A DNA stretch of 64,000 nt, taken from assembly GCA_019279435.1 (NCBI GenBank), contig JAAALK010000287.1, positions 18,228,162 through 18,292,161 of the forward strand, written 5' to 3'. Of this stretch, positions 52,509-63,417 are shown in pieces. The position numbers and the translations under genes are program-made. Below the pieces are notes generated by a model. It made no database searches and was not told where the DNA came from. It saw only the letters and a list, made by a program, of their open reading frames with translations. Source of the DNA: Zizania palustris. Taxonomy: Eukaryota; Streptophyta; Magnoliopsida; Poales; Poaceae. Each line of letters starts with the position of its first letter. The first letter of the stretch is position 1.

Positions 52509-54971
52509 ATGGACAGAGCTAGTAAAATTCCTCTATTCGATGGGACTGACTTTGCATACTGGAAGGTGCGCATGGAGGCTTACTTGCTAAGCCAAGGAAA
52601 TGCAATTTGGGAGATTGTGGACTCACAATACTCCATCCCTGAGACTCGCACCTCTCAAACAGAGAAAGATCAGTATAATGCCAACTCCAAGGCTAGGAAT
52701 ATACTGTTCATTGGTTTGAGCCGGAGTGAGTTCGATAGGGTGCAGCACCTTAGGACAGCTAGGGAAATTTGGACCACTCTCAATATTTTTCATGAGGGCT
52801 CTACTCAGATCAAGGCCAGGTGCCAAAGCACATACAATCAACAGTATCAGCTGTTTGTGCAGGCACCTGGTGAATCTATAGATGCTATATTTTCGCGCTT
52901 TGATGCTATAGTGAGTAACTTGCGGTCCAACGGGACGCTTGCTTACAATGATCATGATAGGGCTATCAAGCTTCTCTATGCTCTTGACCGTAGCATATGG
53001 GAAGTAAAGATATCCATCATTGAGGAGTCCACAGGTTATGACACATTGACCTGTGATGAGCTCTTTAGCAAGCTGAAGTCCACAGAGATTGCCAAGGCAT
53101 CTCTTGCTGTGCACAGAAGCTCTTTGTCACAGCCATTGGCATTGGTTTCTAGCACTAGCCGTGGCACCGCTGCAGAACCAAGCACATCTGGTACTTGTGT
53201 TCTTGCAGATGGTTTTGCTTTGTCCTCCCTGGTCTCCGTCACAAAGGAGCAGGTGGACACTCTGGATGATGATGAGCTTGCTCTCATTGCCAGAAGGTTC
53301 ACTCGTTTTCACCATGAGAGACGGGATCAGAGGAGAAGTGGTTTTAGTGGTTGCTTTGAATGTGGCGACACTTCTCATATTAAGGCCAATTGCCCTAAGC
53401 TCAAAAAGAGAGATGAGAGTGAGCGCCCCAAATACCACAAAAAGGAGAGGAAGTCTTTTGTGAAGGGCAAGCACAGCAAGGTGGCTAAGAGAGTAGCCAA
53501 AGCTGCTTCCAGAGCATTTGTTGCTGCTCTCAGCGACATCGACACCTCCTCAACTGAGGAGTCGAGCTCTGAGGAGGAGGAATCCCCAAGGAAGGAGGAC
53601 AAGAAGGACAAGAAGGGACGAGACTTCACCGGCCTTTGCTTCATGGCCGACAGCGATCACAGCGGCGATGAGCTTGACTCATCTGAGGTACCACTATCAT
53701 CTGACCAGCTATTAATTAAATTAGATGAGCTGAATGAAGTAATTCTCGGTCAGGATAGATTACTTGTGCAAGCCGCTAGAGAAAGAAAAGACCTTAGACT
53801 TAGGCTAGAATCTGTTTCTACTGAGTATGCCATGCTTAAGTCTAAATTTAATGATGCTGAATGTGAATCTTGTTCTGTTGTCATGGGTGAGCTTGCTCAG
53901 TTGCGTTCTGTACATGCTCAAACTCTTTCTGAGCTTGAGACTGCACAGAAGCAGCTTTTGGTGGTGGATTCTAGACCTCATGATAATATTGAATGCATGA
54001 ACTATTCTTTATTGCGCGAGAGCATTAATTTACGTGATAAACATGTTCATGATTTAGAGGCTAGATTGGAGAGGGCCGGTTGTTCTAAGGATGTGCAGCC
54101 TGTTTGTGACACGTGCATTACCCTTAAGGACCAGCTAGGCACTGTTAGAGAGCGAGCTGAGAACCTCATGTCAGAAAATGAATACCTTCTTTCCGTGGTT
54201 AATAAATGCACTGAGGGAAAGGGTAGGATGGATTTGCTCTTGGCCAAGACCAAGATGTGTGCTGACAGAGCAAGGTTAGCTCTAGGTTTGGGTTTTGAGA
54301 GGATTCCTTCAGAAAATGGAAACAAAACTGTTTTTACCTCTCCCACTACCCTAGAGAAAGAGAGAGCTCTGTTAGACACCCCATCAGCCAAAAAGCCTAC
54401 TCGACCACCAAAGAAAACCACTCCTCCTCCCAAGAAAAATCCTCCCAAGAAAACCATTCAGCAGAAGCCCAAGGAGCCTGTGAGAGTTGCTCCTAAGACC
54501 CATGAGAGTGCCCCGAGGAGAGTGTTTCATTGTTCCTATTGTCAGCGGGTGGGTCATTTGGTTGGGTTCTGTTTTCGTCGCATCAAGGATGAGCGACGCT
54601 CTCAGGCGATGAGTTACCAGGACATGCATTACCCATCTTTAGGTATGCATGAGTCTGAGTTTTACTATCGTCCTGCTTTTGACGCTCCTCGTGCTTCTCG
54701 GAGAGGTTTTGCTCCTCGAGGTGTTCACCATGTTCCATCTGGTGGTAGACCCCGGGCGAGTAGCTTTGTACCTCGTCAGAGGAGGAGACCTCGACATGTT
54801 GTTCGATCACAGCATGTAGGTAGACCTCGCACTTTGCATCATTTCGATTTTCCTGTGCGTAGACAGTCTACTTTTACTGTGCCTACCACTCGTGTCACTC
54901 AGTGCTGGATGCCTCGTCATTTTTTCACTCACCCCAGTACTGAGCGATCGAGATATTCTTATCATGTGTAG
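52509..54971 (+). CDS. gag: SIRE-2 gag, intact
   Basis: ATG 52509 starts MDRASKIPLFDGTDFAYWKV, the usual copia gag N-terminus (DUF4219/UBN2-like), 65 bp after the LTR. The product has 820 codons. A first CCHC knuckle (CFECGDTSHIKANC) starts at codon 282. Acidic (SSTEESSSEEEESPRKEDKK) and coiled-coil regions follow, then a Lys/Pro-rich stretch, a second knuckle (CSYCQRVGHLVGFC) and an Arg-rich tail. It ends at TAG 54969-54971, with pol continuing in the same frame. The long C-terminal extension is typical of Sireviruses. The product should assemble particles and bind RNA. Confidence 0.92.
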   Translation: MDRASKIPLFDGTDFAYWKVRMEAYLLSQGNAIWEIVDSQYSIPETRTSQTEKDQYNANSKARNILFIGLSRSEFDRVQHLRTAREIWTTLNIFHEGSTQIKARCQSTYNQQYQLFVQAPGESIDAIFSRFDAIVSNLRSNGTLAYNDHDRAIKLLYALDRSIWEVKISIIEESTGYDTLTCDELFSKLKSTEIAKASLAVHRSSLSQPLALVSSTSRGTAAEPSTSGTCVLADGFALSSLVSVTKEQVDTLDDDELALIARRFTRFHHERRDQRRSGFSGCFECGDTSHIKANCPKLKKRDESERPKYHKKERKSFVKGKHSKVAKRVAKAASRAFVAALSDIDTSSTEESSSEEEESPRKEDKKDKKGRDFTGLCFMADSDHSGDELDSSEVPLSSDQLLIKLDELNEVILGQDRLLVQAARERKDLRLRLESVSTEYAMLKSKFNDAECESCSVVMGELAQLRSVHAQTLSELETAQKQLLVVDSRPHDNIECMNYSLLRESINLRDKHVHDLEARLERAGCSKDVQPVCDTCITLKDQLGTVRERAENLMSENEYLLSVVNKCTEGKGRMDLLLAKTKMCADRARLALGLGFERIPSENGNKTVFTSPTTLEKERALLDTPSAKKPTRPPKKTTPPPKKNPPKKTIQQKPKEPVRVAPKTHESAPRRVFHCSYCQRVGHLVGFCFRRIKDERRSQAMSYQDMHYPSLGMHESEFYYRPAFDAPRASRRGFAPRGVHHVPSGGRPRASSFVPRQRRRPRHVVRSQHVGRPRTLHHFDFPVRRQSTFTVPTTRVTQCWMPRHFFTHPSTERSRYSYHV

Positions 54972-57900
54972 GCGACAGATCGAGGCCTGGAGGGCACGTG
55001 GATCATGGACTCCGGTTGTTCACGCCACATGACTAGAGATGCAGCATGGTTCTCCAGCCTCACCACAACCAAGCAAAGGGAACATATCACCTTCGGAAAC
55101 AATCGAAGGAGTAGAGTGAAAGGTAAAGGTGTGGTAAGAATTAACTCGAATTTCACTCTCAAAGATGTTGCTTTGGTTGAAAACCTGGGATACAATTTGT
55201 TGTCTGTATCTCAGTTGCTTGATGAGGGCTTCGAAGTGCGATTCCATCGCGATACTTCGCAAGTGCTCAATCCTGATGGCGTTGTGGTGTGTAAGATCTT
55301 TAGAGTTGGGAGAGTTTTTGGAGCTGATTTTTCAGAGTCATCTGGTTCCTCTCATTGTCTTGTTGCACATTCGACTTCTGAGCTTTGGAAGTGGCATAGG
55401 AGACTAGGGCATATGAGCTTTGAGTGGCTCGCTCGTCTGAGCGCCCTTAGTCTGATCCGAGGATTGCCCAAGCTCAAGTTTGAGAAGAATTTAGTTTGCA
55501 CTCCTTGTCGACATGGAAAAATTATTGCTGCTTCGCATTCGCCAGTCACCACAGTGATGACTGAACAACCCGGAGAACTTCTCCACATGGACACTGTAGG
55601 TCCTTCTCGGGTTAGTTCTTTAGGCGGCAAGTGGTATGTTTTAGTCATTGTCGACGATTTCTCTCGTTACTCTTGGGTCTTCTTTCTTGCCAGCAAGGAT
55701 GAAGTGTTTTCACACTTTCGGAGCTTGGCTTTGAGACTTTTCACTAAACTCCCTGGTGCATTGAAATTCATTCGAAGTGATAATGGCACGGAGTTCAAGA
55801 ACAGTCTCTTTGTTGACTTTTGCATGGAGCATGGCATAGAACATCAATTCTCTGCTCCGCGGGTTCCTCAACAAAACGGTGTTGTTGAGAGGAAGAACCG
55901 CACTTTGGTTGAGATGGCTAGGACGATGCTTGATGAGAATAGGACTCCTAGAAAATTCTGGGCTGAGGCCATGAACACTGCATGTTACATCTCAAACCGA
56001 ATCTTCTTGCGCTCAATTTTAAACTTGACATCTTATGAGCTATGTTTTGGAAGACAGCCCAAGGTTACTCATCTTCGAGTATTTGGTTGTCGCTGCTTCA
56101 TCCTAAAACGTGGTAATTTGGATAAATTTGAGTCGCGTTCTTCTAACGGGATCTTTTTGGGTTACACTACACATGGTCATTCTTATCGTGTTTATAATTT
56201 AGAAACTAACACTGTCATCGAGTCATGTGATGTGACTTTTGATGAATCAACTCCCTCTATTAGTTCTGCTCTTGAATAGGCAAATGAACACGACATGGAA
56301 CAGACCATCTTCGAAGAAGAAGATCCCGGAGATTTCGAGGATGAACCCCTACTTCCCTCGACATCAACCCCCGAAGCTGACCCCGCTTCAACTACTTCGG
56401 CACTAGGTCCCGAAGCAACTACCTCGACATCGGTCATCTTGGACCACTCTAACGCACAAGTTGAGGGGGAGACTGCATCCCGCCACGAGGCCCCACATCA
56501 TGTTCAAAGGATGCACCCTCCCGAGCAGATCATTGGTGAGCTTGATCAAAGGGTAACACGTTCTCATGCTCATTTTATTGATTCAGCTTTTGTTGCTTCT
56601 TTCGAGCCCTTAGATGTTAGTCATGCACTTTCTGATTCTAGTTGGATCAATGTTATGCATGAGGAACTTGAAAATTTTGAGAGAAACCAAGTCTGGACTT
56701 TAGTTGATCCTCCACCAAATGTTCATTTCATTGGAACAAAATGGATTTTCAAAAATAAATAAGGGGAGGATGGGACTATAGTTAGAAACAAGGCTAGACT
56801 TGTAGCTCAGGGTTATTCTCAACTAGAAGGGATTGATTTTACTGAAACTTTTGCACCTGTTGCTCGCCTTGAGGCCATTAGGATTTTGCTTTCCTTTGCG
56901 ACATCTCGGGGATTCAAGCTCTATCAAATGGATGTCAAAAGTGCTTTTCTTAATGGCTTCATAGGTGAAGATGTTTATGTAAAACAACCCCTTGGTTTTG
57001 AAAACCCCAAGTACCCACATAAAGTCCTTAAACTTCATAAGGCTCTTTATGGACTCAAGCAGGCCCCTCGGGCTTGGTATGATAGACTTAAGTCTTTTCT
57101 GCTTGAGCGAGGGTATTTGATGGGCTCTGTTGATAAAACCATGTTTACTCTCAAGCATGGCAAAGATTTCCTCCTGGTTCAGATTTATGTGGATGATATC
57201 ATCTTTGGTGGCTCTTCTCATGCTTTGGTTGCCGAGTTTGCAGATACCATGAGCAGGGAGTTCGAGATGTCCATGATGGTTGAACTCACCTTTTTCCTTG
57301 GGTTGCAAATCAAGCAAAGCAAACAAGGTACATTCGTCCACCAGACGAAGTACACCAAGGACCTGCTCAAGAAGTTTGACATGGCCGATGCGAAGCCCCT
57401 CGCCACTCCAATGGCTACATCTGTAGCATTAGATCCTGACGAAGATGGAGAAGCCGTAGATCAGAAGGAGTTCCGAAGCATGATCGGCTCCCTCCTCTAC
57501 TTGACTGCTACGAGGCCGGACATACACTTCGCAGTGTGTCTGTGCACTCGTTTTCAGGCTTCACCACGAGCTTCGCACCGCCAAGCGGTAAAGCGCATCC
57601 TAAGGTATCTCAAACATACCCTTGAATTTGGCATATGGTATTCAGCGTCTTCATCTTTATGTCTTCGAGGTTATTCCGATGCGGATTTTGCTGGGTGTAG
57701 GATTGATAGGAAGAGTACCTCTGGTACTTGTCATTTTCTGGGTACATCGTTGGTTTGCTGGTCTTCCCGCAAACAGTTTAGTGTTGCACAATCGACGGCT
57801 GAGGCCGAATATGTTGCTGCAGCTAGCTGTTGCTCTCAGATTTTGTGGATGGCTTCCACTTTGCGAGATTTCGGGTTAGATTATAAGAGTATTCCACTTT

Positions 57901-58139
57901 TCTGTGATAACACTAGTGCTATTTGTATTGCAAACAACCCGGTTCAACACTCCAGAACCAAACACATTGATGTGCGATATCATTTTCTCAGAGATCACAA
58001 TGAGAAGGGTGATATTGAACTTCAATATGTTGATACCCAACACCAGCTAGCCGACATTTTCACTAAACCCCTCGATGCTTCTTGATTTGCCTACTTGCGT
58101 GGGGAACTTGGTATTTGTCACCCTTACGGCATTTTATGA
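54972..58139 (+). pseudogene. pol: SIRE-2 pol, three nonsense codons
   Basis: In frame with gag after TAG. Protease MDSGCSRHM (55005), integrase finger and D-D-E core motifs, RT with YVDD (about 57187) and RNase H (YSDADFAG, AEAEYVAA) are all recognisable. Three in-frame stops interrupt it: TAG 56277-56279, TAA 56760-56762 and TGA 58083-58085. SIRE-1 has CAG, CAA and CGA at these places, so each is a C-to-T change. There is no frameshift; the ancestral stop is near 58137-58139. The first TAG lies between integrase and RT, so at most protease-integrase could be made. Confidence 0.88.
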
Positions 58140-59256
58140 GGGGGAGCTGATTTTAATTATCTTGCATATGCTCATCATGTGTGGAATTGCATTTACATCT
58201 TTTGCACTTATATGCCTGATTTTAATTCATGAAATCGTGTCAGCTCAGCTCTTTTTAATTTATCTGAAACATTAATGTGCATGATGTTTTCTTTCCAAAC
58301 TCAAATCATGCTCACTGCTCAATCTTGTATCTAGCATGTATAGGCAGGACTGCTTTAGCTATCTTTTATCTGCTTGATAGCAAGACATTTTTCCTTGGAT
58401 GCTTAAAATTGCAACTTGAAAAATTGTTCTACATTTTCATGGATATTCATAAAGTGCCAAACAATTTGTTCACTTAATCACAAATTCCAAAATCCATGAT
58501 TTGCATGCTTTAAGTGAAAAGATCCAGGTGGGTTTGTTTGTCGCACTACTCTATTCTAGACTGCTTACCATTGCACATTGGTCTGAACTGGGATAGTGTA
58601 GTGTATGCCAAAATCACCGCCTTAAGCTTCCGATGGCTTTCATGCCAAGGCTTGGCTTGATTGGACAGTATAAGGTGGACAAACAAATAACCCCTAGCAT
58701 TATGAAAAAGAACAACAAAATTCATTGATTATCAAGTTTGCTTTTAATGCTCCATTTGAACTGAACTTGTCTGTCTAGAGTAGAAATTAACTAGCTGTGC
58801 GCAGTCCTTGCTTTTACTTGTCTAGTTACCGTGATTAAGTGGTGAGGCTTTTATTTCAAAATGACAAAATCACATGTTGTCATCATGTTTTTAGAGAATG
58901 TTAAATTGAGCTGAGCACATGATATTTGGTATTAAGTATTGGCATATTTTTGCTTTATATGTCTTTGCATTTCTGCTCATTTCCAAGCAATGCATCTTTT
59001 ACATGCTCCTTGATGTTTGCATTGCCAAAGGGGGAGAAATTTTTGAGTTCTCCGTTGCAAGGGGGTACAATTAAAATTACTCAGGGGGGATTTGCCGAAG
59101 GGGCTTTTACTCTTTTAAAAAAGGGGAGGAAAATTCTTTTGTCAAGTGTCACGATTTGGCTCGTTTCTGAGTTTTTATGGTCACTTGTGGGCTGAACGTC
59201 TTTTAATTTTTCTTAAACTTGAATTTGGTTGTCAATGCACTCATCAAGGGGGAGAT
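58140..59256 (+). other. SIRE-2 3' untranslated region with multiple polypurine tracts
   Basis: Purine tracts occur near 58138, 59030, 59060, 59083, 59096, 59121 and finally AAGGGGGAGAT before the 3' LTR (59247-59256). It is collinear with 34909-36081 of SIRE-1 but diverged. No env-like ORF. Confidence 0.8.
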
Positions 59257-61238
59257 TGAGAAACCAAGGGTTGGTTTCGGAGTGTGATGAGTGATTGACA
59301 GGCTTTTAACCTCTGGTTCGAAGGGGTACCTCCGAAGGGGGTTCAGAGGTTGGAACTCTGAAGGGTTCGGTGGTTTGGTTGCTGCGGCTGTTGCAGCGGA
59401 GTGTGCCTGTCGGAGGGGTCCGACAATACACGGTGACTGGGTTGTACCGAAGGTCTCGGTACTTTGGGCGGTACACCGGAGTGTGTGCCGAAGGTTGCTA
59501 ACCCAGAGAGGTCTCCGGAGTACTGGAAACACTTGTCTGTTTGTCTGTGGTGCGCAGGGGACCTCGAAGGCGACGGACAGGTTCGTAGCAGGTGAACCTG
59601 GGTCAAGCGGGAGGCTTGATGCTAGGGGAGCGGGGAGCTCCGTCACAGTGGCTGCGAAGGGGTCCAGGTCGGACCTCGGGTCGAGGTGCACCAAGAGAAG
59701 GCAGTAAGTGCGGAGCATGGCTCCGGGTGAAGGTACTCCGAGTCAAAGTACTCGGAGGCGAGTCACTTCGAAGGGTACTCCAGATGGAGTGACTTCGGAG
59801 TTTGGTGGTTCAAGTCCTCTACGGAGGCAAGGCGTTCGAAGTGTGCTCCAGAGGGAGACATTCGAAGGTACCCGACGAAGGTCTCAGAAGTCGAGGCGCA
59901 TCGAAGGCATGGTCCGGGTGAGGCTCGTCGAGGAGTGTGCTCGGGGAGAGACACTGCGGTGAAGTGCTCATGGGATGCTTCGTGCGGAGGCCTTGGACGA
60001 AGGAGGGACTTCGAAGGGTGGTACTCCGAAGGTGGGGCTTCGGAGTGAAGAACGCTTCGGAGCGAGGCTAGCTCTGGAGCGAGGTTGACTTGTGGTACTT
60101 TGGCCATGCATGGCTTCGGTACACGGACTGACGGAGTTCGAGCTGGGAGAAGCTGCGAGGCCGTGGTGGTCCACTCCGAAGGTGTTTGTGCGAAGGCCCA
60201 AGGGCTTTGACGGCTTTGGCTCAAAACCGTCACTGTATCGGAGGCTGACTTCGGTGAAGCGAAGGCCGTCAGGCTCAAGGCTTCTCACCGAAGCTACCGC
60301 ACCCCTCGCGTGCGAAGGGGGGCTTCGGAAAGGTCAAAGACTGCAAAGGCTGGCATTGTCTGCTCTGCAAAAAGCTGACGCTGTCCCCTCTGCAAAAGCT
60401 GACAGAGAAGCCTCCAGAATAAAGTTGACTACCTTTTGTACCCCTCAGTTCTGATGAGACAAAACCTTTGTAAACCCTAGGGGTAAAGTAGTCAATTCAC
60501 TTGGATGAATAGTGGCTATAAATATGGGGGCTGGGTAGGTAACATCAAACACTTTGAGCATTTACTGTTGAGCTCCTGTACTAGCCCCACATACGTTGTA
60601 TTCATCCAGTGAGTTCTTTTACTGTGTTCCTTGTTCAAGCGGCGAAGCCCTGCTTCTGTGTGGTCTTTCTGCTTGATCTTGTTTGCATACCTCGCTAGTT
60701 GTAGTGCACCGAAGCCTGTCTTGGCGAAGGGTGTTTTGTGCGAAGTGTGCGTTTCAGTGTGAGTTCGCTCTGTGTAACAGAATGCTAGACCTTGCTGCTT
60801 ACTATCAAAGCCCGTTTAAGCTTCGCGTGTCAAAGCCCCTAGCGAAGTCTGTTGGTGTGCGTTTAGACCTTCGGTGTACGAAGCCCAGCACCTGTTGCTG
60901 TCGCTAAGTATTAGGTCGAAGTCCTCAGAGGGGAGTCCACTCTTGCGAAGGGTGAAGTGCGAAGCCTGCTCGAAGCACCCTGTGTGCGGAGCCTGCACTG
61001 ACTTAGCAGAGTTGTTTTCGGGGTTGTGGGTGGAGCGAAGTCTGCTTGTCTTCGGACTTTGACTCCTTGCGAAGCCTGTGTTCGGAGCTGTCAAATACCT
61101 CCGAACCAGACCTTCGAAGGTTGGTGTTCGAAGCCTGTTCCGCAGTAGACAGAGTTAAAAAAAACCGAACGCTGTTTTTAGCCTGAATTTTTAAAAGCTC
61201 CCATTCACCCTCCTCTGGTCGCCGTTTCCGGTCCAACA
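59257..61238 (+). repeat. SIRE-2 3' LTR
   Basis: 1,982 bp with TATAAATA at 60517-60524. Differences from the 5' LTR are spread along its length and include a small deletion near 60804. Confidence 0.92.
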
Positions 61239-61515
61239 AGATATATTTTATCAATTTATATACATGCAAAGAAAATAAAAATAATTAAACAAGCTCAGCA
61301 TTCAATGAAATAGTAAGTTTGGTTGACTTGCTAGATGTAGCAAGTGTGAAGAAAAGAATAACAAGTTTCTAAAATAACAAGTCAAGTAGCAAGTATAATG
61401 AAGTGATTTTTTGGACTATAGTTGCTATTTTAGAAATAACAAATGTGATAGCAAGTATAATTGAGATGATCTAAGCTATACATACATTCCTATCCAAAGG
61501 GATTTGTGTCTTCTA

Positions 61516-61807
61516 ATAGATGTGACACATCCATTATTAAATTTTAAAGTTTAATTTTTAATTAATTTGTAGTTTTCTCGCTCTATTTTTAGTCTCGGCT
61601 TTTAATCTACTAAGATTGTAAATACAAAAGTAGCATTCTAAGGTTATTTTTTGCTTAGTTAAATGTCGTCGTCTAATAAGCCGCGGTCGTAAAATGCCCT
61701 TCCAGTATTTTCACATGAACATTTTAATTTAATTTCCTCAAGAATCGATAAAATTCCATCGTAAAAAAATGGAGCACGTCATTTCCTACGCGTGAAGTGA
61801 ACACTTT
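61516..61807. other. AT-rich spacer beyond the old copia element
   Basis: No gene or delimitable repeat recognised. Confidence 0.45.
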
Positions 61808-61809
61808 CG

Positions 61810-62143
61810 GGTCTGTTTGGATCTAAGGGGCTAAAGCAAAATGACTAAAAAAGGTTAAAATTTTAGTCAACCCCTGTTTAGATCCTAGAGCTAAAAAAAG
61901 GCTAAAACATTTATTATTATATATAATGACTGAAATATTTCTCATTTATTGCTCTTACTTTTTATGCATGCATGATGAGTGTATGGTGGAAAAAGGGCAT
62001 TTTAGTCTCTCTTTAGCTCCTCCTTAGGGACTAATAGGCTAAAAAATTTTAGTCTCTTTTTAGCCTTAGTGTTTAGATTTTTAGCCTCTAAAAGAACTAA
62101 ATTTTACCCCTTTTTACTTTAGCCCTTGATCGAAACACCCGCT
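61810..62143. mobile_element. MITE with GGGTCTGTTTGGATC / GATCGAAACACCCG termini
   Basis: The left end GGGTCTGTTTGGATCTAAGG with GGCTAAAGC is mirrored by CTTTAGCCCTTGATCGAAAC and ACCCG at the right. The interior repeats TTTTAGTC/GACTAAAA motifs. About 330 bp, non-coding. I could not define the target-site duplication, so the family is open (Tourist- or hAT-like). Confidence 0.65.
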
Positions 62144-62276
62144 CAGCATGCATGCCATACTTATTTTTGACGCACACGTGGCATGCCATGTCACTCCCCA
62201 CTCCAACCCTTCGTGTCCTCTGTCTGATTTTGTATCGTCACTTCCAAGTTCCAGCCGCTCCTGTTATCTCGCAATT

Positions 62277-62503
62277 CCTCCCTTTCTAAATTTGTTTCTC
62301 TGTTTCTGAATATAGTCTATTCATTAATTTCAATATAAATCTTAAAAATTACCATGTTTCTGAATATAATCTACTTATTAATTTATAAATAAATCTTAAA
62401 AATTACCATGTTTCTGAATATAATCTATTTATTAATTTATAAATAAATCTAAAAATATCAAAATAGAATGAACAGAGTTACGTTTAAAAATAGAAGGAGC
62501 TTC
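62277..62503. mobile_element. Stowaway-like MITE containing a 54-bp tandem repeat
   Basis: The ends CTCCCTTTCTAAATTTG and ACGTTTAAAAATAGAAGGAG are complementary in Stowaway style. Inside are three tandem units of 54 bp starting GTTTCTGAATATA (62302-62355, 62356-62409 and 62410 to about 62460). Internal amplification within a MITE of about 230 bp is unusual. Confidence 0.6.
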
Positions 62504-62509
62504 TCGTAG

Positions 62510-62595
62510 TTAGAGATTCTCAGTAGCTAGCTAGTCTAAGTAGCTGGATAGTCCGAATATCTAACTGGTAAAAATCTGGAGAAGCATGTGTTTTT
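62510..62595. repeat. dispersed repeat, copy 2 (partner at about 39560)
   Basis: TTAGAGATTCTCAGTAGCTAG and AGTCTAAGTAGCTGGATAGTC correspond to 39563-39640. It abuts the Stowaway-like MITE. Confidence 0.5.
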
Positions 62596-63417
62596 TAATT
62601 TCTAAATTCTAATTCATTTCTTAATTCTACGACTACTGATTCTCACAATCTAATCTAAACCGTTTGTTCAATTTCATATTTTAGAAATAATTAATTACAG
62701 CTGTTAGAAGTTCCCCATGTCCGTAGACATACAAGTAATCTCAAAACACGTCATAAAAAATACACCAACACCCCACGGCCAATCTAGCAAGCAACGTGCA
62801 AGATTAACCAAACCCAATTTGATTAGTCCCAATTTGTGAGCCTCCCAATAATATTGCAGACGCACACACATGGAAGGATGGATTGGGATCCTATTCTTAT
62901 GTAATCAAATCCAGCTAACATTATTTGCTATATTTTATTTCAAATTTAAATATGAATATTAATATTTTTGAATATGAAGAATTCAAATTCGTATTTAGAT
63001 GTTTACTAAGTTCAATTTAAAATAAACATCCTAAACACTTGAGATTTTTGAAATCCATGTAGATTTTACATAGATTTGATCATATTCAATGAATCAATTA
63101 ACCAAAATTTTATAAATGGTTCATACAAACATGTGTGGCACAGATATAATCAATCAAAATTTTATAAATTGATCATAATTAATCGATACGGTTATTTTTT
63201 CGAGTTTCACACTTCAATAATGTATAATGTCAAACACTCAAATTGTGCGCATTCATAGATGACATGAAGTGTAAAACGGAATTATCTTCTCAACCACTCG
63301 AAAGTTTCGTTCGAATTCAAAGCAATTGTTTGCGAGTAAAAAAAACAATGATTTGACCGTCTACTAACTTTGTACTGCTAGAAACCATTACTAATAAGTG
63401 TTTCGTAATTATATAAA
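62596..63417. other. AT-rich region without recognisable genes
   Basis: No gene seen. CAATCAAAATTTTATAAAT-like strings near 63100 and 63155 form a short local direct repeat (about 60 bp apart). Confidence 0.45.

Larger units (their letters stand above)
50453..61238 (+). mobile_element. SIRE-2: Sirevirus-type Ty1/copia retrotransposon, structurally complete
   Basis: 10,786 bp with the exact duplication AGATA (50448-50452 and 61239-61243). LTRs, PBS, gag, pol and polypurine tracts are all present. It belongs to the same family as SIRE-1, but its LTRs are clearly diverged from SIRE-1 (different R/U5 sequence near 51720-51800), so it is another subfamily. The two LTRs differ from each other at many sites and by small indels (for example near 52005), making it older than SIRE-1. 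Pol carries three nonsense codons. Confidence 0.93.
50317..61471. mobile_element. Tourist-like MITE split by SIRE-2
   Basis: Left terminus GAGCATCTCCGTTGTACTTG and right terminus CAAGTATAATTGAGATGATC are imperfect complements. The duplication TAA (50314-50316 and 61472-61474) sits exactly where the copia LTR is interrupted. Its own sequence is 364 bp (50317-50452 plus 61244-61471), rich in ACTTGCTATTTT motifs. It is younger than the old copia and older than SIRE-2. Confidence 0.8.
44942..61515 (-). mobile_element. old Hopscotch-like (Ale-type) copia element, minus strand, split by later insertions
   Basis: Short LTRs of about 200 bp (44942-45155, and 50159-50316 continued at 61475-61515) share CATGGAGGAGATAAACATGA and neighbouring blocks. 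A PBS (TGGTATCAGAGCCCG on the minus strand) lies beside the right LTR, and gag, integrase and RT remnants run right to left. About 5.3 kb remains after subtracting the MITE and SIRE-2. The clade call rests on short LTRs and general pol resemblance. I could not fix the target-site duplication, and the ends are approximate. Confidence 0.75.
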
